From assembly GCA_023417065.1 (NCBI GenBank), contig JAEZGH010000193.1, forward strand, positions 1 to 64,000: a DNA stretch of 64,000 nt, written 5' to 3'. Below, piece after piece: positions 60,894 to 64,000 of this stretch (its first letter is position 1; the number at the start of each line of letters is the position of its first letter). The translations under genes and the position numbers were made by a program. Source of the stretch: Bacteroidota bacterium. Lineage in GTDB: Bacteria; Bacteroidota; Bacteroidia; Cytophagales; Cyclobacteriaceae. Below the pieces are notes generated by a model that ran no database searches, was not told the DNA's origin, and saw only the letters and a list, made by a program, of their open reading frames with translations.

Positions 60894-61676
60894 TTACAGA
60901 AGTGCGCGGTCAAGATGAACATAGCCACCGTCGACATGAATAAGCTGACCTGTAGTATGCGACGACCTCCTTGAAAGCAGGAACAAGACCATATCTGCGA
61001 TTTCATCAGCAGTAGTCATTCTGTTTTCAAGAGGTATCTTACTTGTTATGGATGCGAGTTTTTCTTCCGGATCAGGGAATGTTTTAATCCACTTATCGTA
61101 CAATGGCGTGTAGCATTCGGCTACAATGACGGCGTTTACGCGAATGCCATAGGGCAACAATTCTACCGCCCATTCACGGGTAAGTGCATTCCTTCCGCCA
61201 TTGGCAGCTGCATAAGCAGAGGTATTACCTTGTCCGGTTTCTGCAGTTTTAGATCCGATGTTCACAATTGCACCTTTACTCACTTTCAGATACGGAAGAG
61301 CATGATGGACAATTAGATAATAATGAACGAGATTCTTATGGATGGAAGAAATGAATCGTTCGTAGTCGCCCCGTTCAAGACCAACGCCATCGTTGACACC
61401 TGCGTTGTTCACGACTCCATCGATACGACCGAACTCATGACTGATGACTTCCACAGCAGACTGACATTCGGCGGGAACCGACAACTCGGCGGGAACCTGA
61501 AAACATCGTCCGCCACCAGCTTCGATCTCACGCACAACTTTGAGGTTATCAGTTTCATTCCGACCAATGATGACGGGTATTGCTCCTTCGGCAGCGAGAC
61601 CTCTCACGATACCCTCTCCTATGCCCTTGGCTCCGCCGGTAACAATGACGACTTTATCCTGAAGAAAAAGATTCAT
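60894..61676 (-). CDS. L-fucose dehydrogenase-like SDR (catalytic Lys replaced by Asn)
   Basis: A 260-residue classical short-chain dehydrogenase. The cofactor site is VIVTGGAKGIGEGIV, and NNAGVNDG and NIGSKTAETGQG are in place. The active-site line reads SAYAAANGGRNALTREWAVELLPYGIRVN: the Tyr is kept, but the YxxxK lysine is Asn (codon AAT). IVAECYTPLYDKWIKTFPDPEEKL is typical of the fucose-dehydrogenase group. It would oxidise L-fucose to L-fuconolactone if active. It lies between lactonase and permease genes of the operon. Confidence 0.8.
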   Translation of the reverse strand: MNLFLQDKVVIVTGGAKGIGEGIVRGLAAEGAIPVIIGRNETDNLKVVREIEAGGGRCFQVPAELSVPAECQSAVEVISHEFGRIDGVVNNAGVNDGVGLERGDYERFISSIHKNLVHYYLIVHHALPYLKVSKGAIVNIGSKTAETGQGNTSAYAAANGGRNALTREWAVELLPYGIRVNAVIVAECYTPLYDKWIKTFPDPEEKLASITSKIPLENRMTTADEIADMVLFLLSRRSSHTTGQLIHVDGGYVHLDRALL

Positions 61677-61723
61677 AGTTCAAGTAATGTGAATAAAAAT
61701 AAGAAAATTGGTTTACGCGGTCC

Positions 61724-62548
61724 TCAAAGAGAATAGAATTTGACGGCATTTTCTCCCATGATCGCTTTTTGTTCGGAGATGCTTAATGCTGAAATATAAG
61801 ATTCAACAATGTCGAGCTGCGCATCATAGTTTCCCGCCACCAGACAAACCGGCCAATCCGAACCATACATCAGCCGCTGCGGTCCAAAGGCTTCCATCAC
61901 CTCGTCAAGGTAGGGAAAGAAATCTTTCTTCTTCCATCCTTGCCAGGAAGCTTCGGTCACCATTCCCGACAATTTGCAGAAGACGTTGGAGAATGTTCCC
62001 ATCGCCGCCATCTGCAATTCCCAGTGCGTCTTCTCCCTGTCCTTAATGTTGGGCTTGGCGATGTGATCAATCACAATTTTTACATCGGGCAACGCCCTCA
62101 CAAAGTCTAGTGCCTCCTCCAGCTGGTGATGATAAATCAGCAGATCATAGGTAAAGCCAAATTCGGCCAGCATTTTTACTCCGTTTCGGAACGACACGTC
62201 ATTCAGAAAGCCCATCTTTTCCGCTTGCACTACATGGCGAAACCCTTTGACTTTAGGGAATGACTTAAAATACGCCAGCCTTTCCTGGAGAGCCGGTGAC
62301 CGCAAATCTGTCCACCCAACAATTCCCCTGATGAAAGAATTGGCATCTGCAAGCTCAAGCAGAAAAGCGGTCTCATCTTCCGACTGGTCGGCCTGAACGG
62401 CTACTGATCCATCAAAACCGTGGTCGTGCAAATTCCTGCGCAAGTTTGCCGGGAGATAATCCTGCTTAAGCACACTCATATCATCCGTGATCCACGTATC
62501 GCGTTCGGGTTTATAATACCAGAAATGCTGATGCGAATCTATTTTCAT
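61724..62548 (-). CDS. L-fuconolactonase-like amidohydrolase
   Basis: A 274-residue amidohydrolase-2 TIM barrel from ATG 62548. The first metal motif is MKIDSHQHFWYY (HxH). VAVQADQSEDETAFLLELADANSFIRGIVGW, KGFRHVVQAE, KIVIDHIAKPNIKD and MYGSDWPVC (metal Asp) are the conserved barrel strands of the fucono-/rhamnono-lactonase group. It should open L-fucono-1,5-lactone to L-fuconate. The extended frame to 62650 overlaps the upstream hydrolase gene and lacks family sequence. Confidence 0.87.
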   Translation of the reverse strand: MKIDSHQHFWYYKPERDTWITDDMSVLKQDYLPANLRRNLHDHGFDGSVAVQADQSEDETAFLLELADANSFIRGIVGWTDLRSPALQERLAYFKSFPKVKGFRHVVQAEKMGFLNDVSFRNGVKMLAEFGFTYDLLIYHHQLEEALDFVRALPDVKIVIDHIAKPNIKDREKTHWELQMAAMGTFSNVFCKLSGMVTEASWQGWKKKDFFPYLDEVMEAFGPQRLMYGSDWPVCLVAGNYDAQLDIVESYISALSISEQKAIMGENAVKFYSL

Positions 62549-62558
62549 GGCCACCGAT

Positions 62559-63398
62559 TTAAACCGCAGTTTGTGATTGCGCTCCAAGTCCCTCAATACC
62601 CAACTCGATAATATCGCCCTTGCGAATGTACACCGGAGGTTTGAATCCAAGTCCTACACCGGCAGGTGTTCCTGTGGAAATCACATCGCCCGGAAGCAGA
62701 GTCATGAACTGACTGAGATAACTTACCAGGAACGGAATTTTAAAAATCATGTTTGAGGTGTTGCCATCCTGATACATAGCTCCGTTTACCTTGAGCCAGA
62801 GACGAAGGTTATGCACATCCGCGATCTCATCACGTGTGACCAGGTATGGTCCCATCGGCGCAAAGGTATCGCAGCTCTTGCCCTTTACCCATTGCCCTCC
62901 GCGCTCCAGCTGGAACTCGCGCTCACTGTAATCGTTGTGCAGGCAATAGCCCGCGACGTAATCCATAGCTTCCGATTCTTCGACATAGCTGGCCTTTTTT
63001 CCGATCACTACTGCAAGTTCGACCTCCCAGTCTGTTTTTGTGCTGTTTCGGGGAATGACAACATTATCATTGGGGCCGCAAAGTGCGCTCGTAGCTTTGA
63101 AAAAGATGATCGGTTCTTCAGGAGCCTTCGCTCCTGTTTCCTTTGCATGGTCGGAATAGTTAAGGCCAATGCAGACGATTTTCGACGGCCGTGTAAAAGG
63201 ACATCCGATCCGTACGCTTGAATCAACCTCTGGTAGTTGATGATTTTCTTTTAACCAAGATTGCAACCTGACAATGCCATCGGTCTCAAAAAACCTTTCA
63301 CCGATATCTTCGCCGAATGCCGAAATATCCAGGATACGATCATTTACAAGGACTGCGGGCTTTTCCTTACCCGGTTCACCAAAGCGCAAAATTTTCAT
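62559..63398 (-). CDS. Fumarylacetoacetate hydrolase-family protein (diketo-sugar-acid hydrolase)
   Basis: A 279-residue FAH-fold enzyme. KIVCIGLNYSDHAKETGAKAPEEPIIFFKA is the typical start of the catalytic domain, TDWEVELAVVIGKKA gives metal Glu residues, YCLHNDYSER the Asp, and VISTGTPAGVGLGFKPP the closing motif. In the non-phosphorylative fucose or rhamnose route this family splits 2,4-diketo-3-deoxy-sugar acids into pyruvate and lactate. Ten bases separate it from the lactonase gene and four from the next SDR, so it is in the operon. Confidence 0.87.
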   Translation of the reverse strand: MKILRFGEPGKEKPAVLVNDRILDISAFGEDIGERFFETDGIVRLQSWLKENHQLPEVDSSVRIGCPFTRPSKIVCIGLNYSDHAKETGAKAPEEPIIFFKATSALCGPNDNVVIPRNSTKTDWEVELAVVIGKKASYVEESEAMDYVAGYCLHNDYSEREFQLERGGQWVKGKSCDTFAPMGPYLVTRDEIADVHNLRLWLKVNGAMYQDGNTSNMIFKIPFLVSYLSQFMTLLPGDVISTGTPAGVGLGFKPPVYIRKGDIIELGIEGLGAQSQTAV

Positions 63399-63402
63399 TA
63401 TG

Positions 63403-64000
63403 TCAGGTATTAAGTTTCAGAAATCCTCCGTCGATAGGGTAATCACATCCGGTTACAAAGGCAGCCTCATCGGAGCACAGGTACAACGCAAGCGCTGCCA
63501 CTTCAGAAGGTTTACCCATTCTCCCGATGGGTTGGGTACGCGATAATTTTTCGAACATCTCATCTTCACGCCCGGGATAATTTGTCTTCAGGAAGCCATC
63601 AACAAACGCGGTATGAACACGTGCCGGCGAAATTGAATTACACCGGATGTTATGCGGCAGATAGTCTTTAGCAACTGACAACGTCATCGATGCTACGGCA
63701 CCTTTCGTCATGGAATACGCAAACCGGTCTACCAGTCCGAGGAAGGCGGCAACAGAAGCAACATTAAGGATGACTCCGCGCTGTTGTTCCTTCATAAACC
63801 TGACCACAGCTTGCATAGTGTTGTAGACGCCTTTGACATTCACATCGAAAAGACTCATGAAATCGGCCTCCGAAGTATTTTCGAGTTTCCCAATATGCGC
63901 CACGCCAGCACTGTTGACAAGAATATCAATCTTTCCCTCCAGGGCGAATATTTGTTCGATCACGCGATTCACCTCCTGCTGACTGGACACATTACAGGAA
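63403..64000 (-). CDS. SDR oxidoreductase, probable 2-keto-3-deoxy-L-fuconate dehydrogenase (N-terminus cut)
   Basis: The frame stays open to the window edge, so the N-terminal TGxxxGIG cofactor loop is missing. Seen: ILVNSAGVAHIG (NNAG-type), ILNVASVAAFLG (catalytic Ser), FAYSMTKGAVASMTLSVAKDY (intact YxxxK) and GCDYPIDGGFLKL (C-terminal DGG). By context it should oxidise the 2-keto-3-deoxy sugar acid made after dehydration. The dehydratase itself (an enolase-type fuconate dehydratase) is not in the window and may lie further upstream. Confidence 0.8.
   Translation of the reverse strand, partial: SCNVSSQQEVNRVIEQIFALEGKIDILVNSAGVAHIGKLENTSEADFMSLFDVNVKGVYNTMQAVVRFMKEQQRGVILNVASVAAFLGLVDRFAYSMTKGAVASMTLSVAKDYLPHNIRCNSISPARVHTAFVDGFLKTNYPGREDEMFEKLSRTQPIGRMGKPSEVAALALYLCSDEAAFVTGCDYPIDGGFLKLNT

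Noticed and set aside
1..64000. CRISPR arrays, insertion sequences, prophage, rRNA
   Set aside because: No regularly spaced repeats with unique spacers, no transposase or integrase motifs, no phage structural genes and no rRNA sequence were seen.

Overview
The window looks like chromosomal DNA of a Bacteroidota species, most likely order Cytophagales (placement inferred). Reasons: an exported protein ends in a type IX secretion (T9SS) C-terminal sorting domain; there are many long FtsX/MacB-type ABC permeases; the carotenoid cluster has a Bacteroidota-type gene set; Shine-Dalgarno sites are rare; and several starts lie just downstream of TAnnTTTG promoter boxes typical of the phylum. I saw no phage, insertion sequence, CRISPR array or rRNA. 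One tRNA, Gly(CCC), is present.

Layout. 1-9.7 kb: housekeeping and stress genes (ArfB, an SDR, MsrB, a PPOX-family protein), an SLC4-like bicarbonate transporter, a cytochrome P450 and a histidine kinase. 9.8-22.9 kb: an ABC permease, a T9SS-exported hydrolase with a long acidic linker, an M14 peptidase, a truncated globin, an arginyltransferase-like protein, an LEA-like 11-mer repeat protein, a Gfo/Idh/MocA oxidoreductase, a rhomboid protease, and a repeat-rich 1.1-kb non-coding stretch ending at the tRNA. 23-39.8 kb: DNA repair genes (dinB, ligD, a PdeM nuclease, an Lhr-type helicase) mixed with a nuclease-like lipoprotein, a GH2 glycosidase, a MacB-like permease, a secreted protein of the family often called asparagine synthetase B, and a CapA-SPOR protein.

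39.9-47.4 kb is the most coherent system: a CarH/LitR-type B12-binding MerR regulator, an ECF sigma factor, then crtI-crtB-idi-photolyase-SRPBCC-crtZ-lycopene cyclase packed head to tail. The regulator keeps the W-x9-EH and ExHxxG cobalamin motifs, so the cluster is probably a light-induced carotenoid and photorepair regulon. A TTG-N20-TAGTTTTG promoter with 11-bp-phased TTTGTT repeats precedes the sigma gene.

47.4-57.6 kb: an efflux-type ABC system (adaptor, ATPase, two FtsX permeases) divergent from an NtrC-type response regulator and its kinase. The shared intergenic region holds a sigma-54-like -24/-12 site facing the transporter and three phased inverted repeats suited to activator binding.

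57.6-64 kb: a TetR-fabF pair with a perfect 26-bp palindromic operator, then a leftward operon for non-phosphorylative L-fucose catabolism (permease, fucose dehydrogenase-like SDR, lactonase, FAH-family hydrolase, second SDR cut by the window edge).

Main unexpected signals: 11-bp tandem arrays and a dispersed AATCAGAAA-type repeat confined to gaps between convergent genes; a 103-bp hairpin element at 21938-22040; a long inverted repeat upstream of the LEA-like gene; and an SDR whose catalytic YxxxK reads YxxxN.
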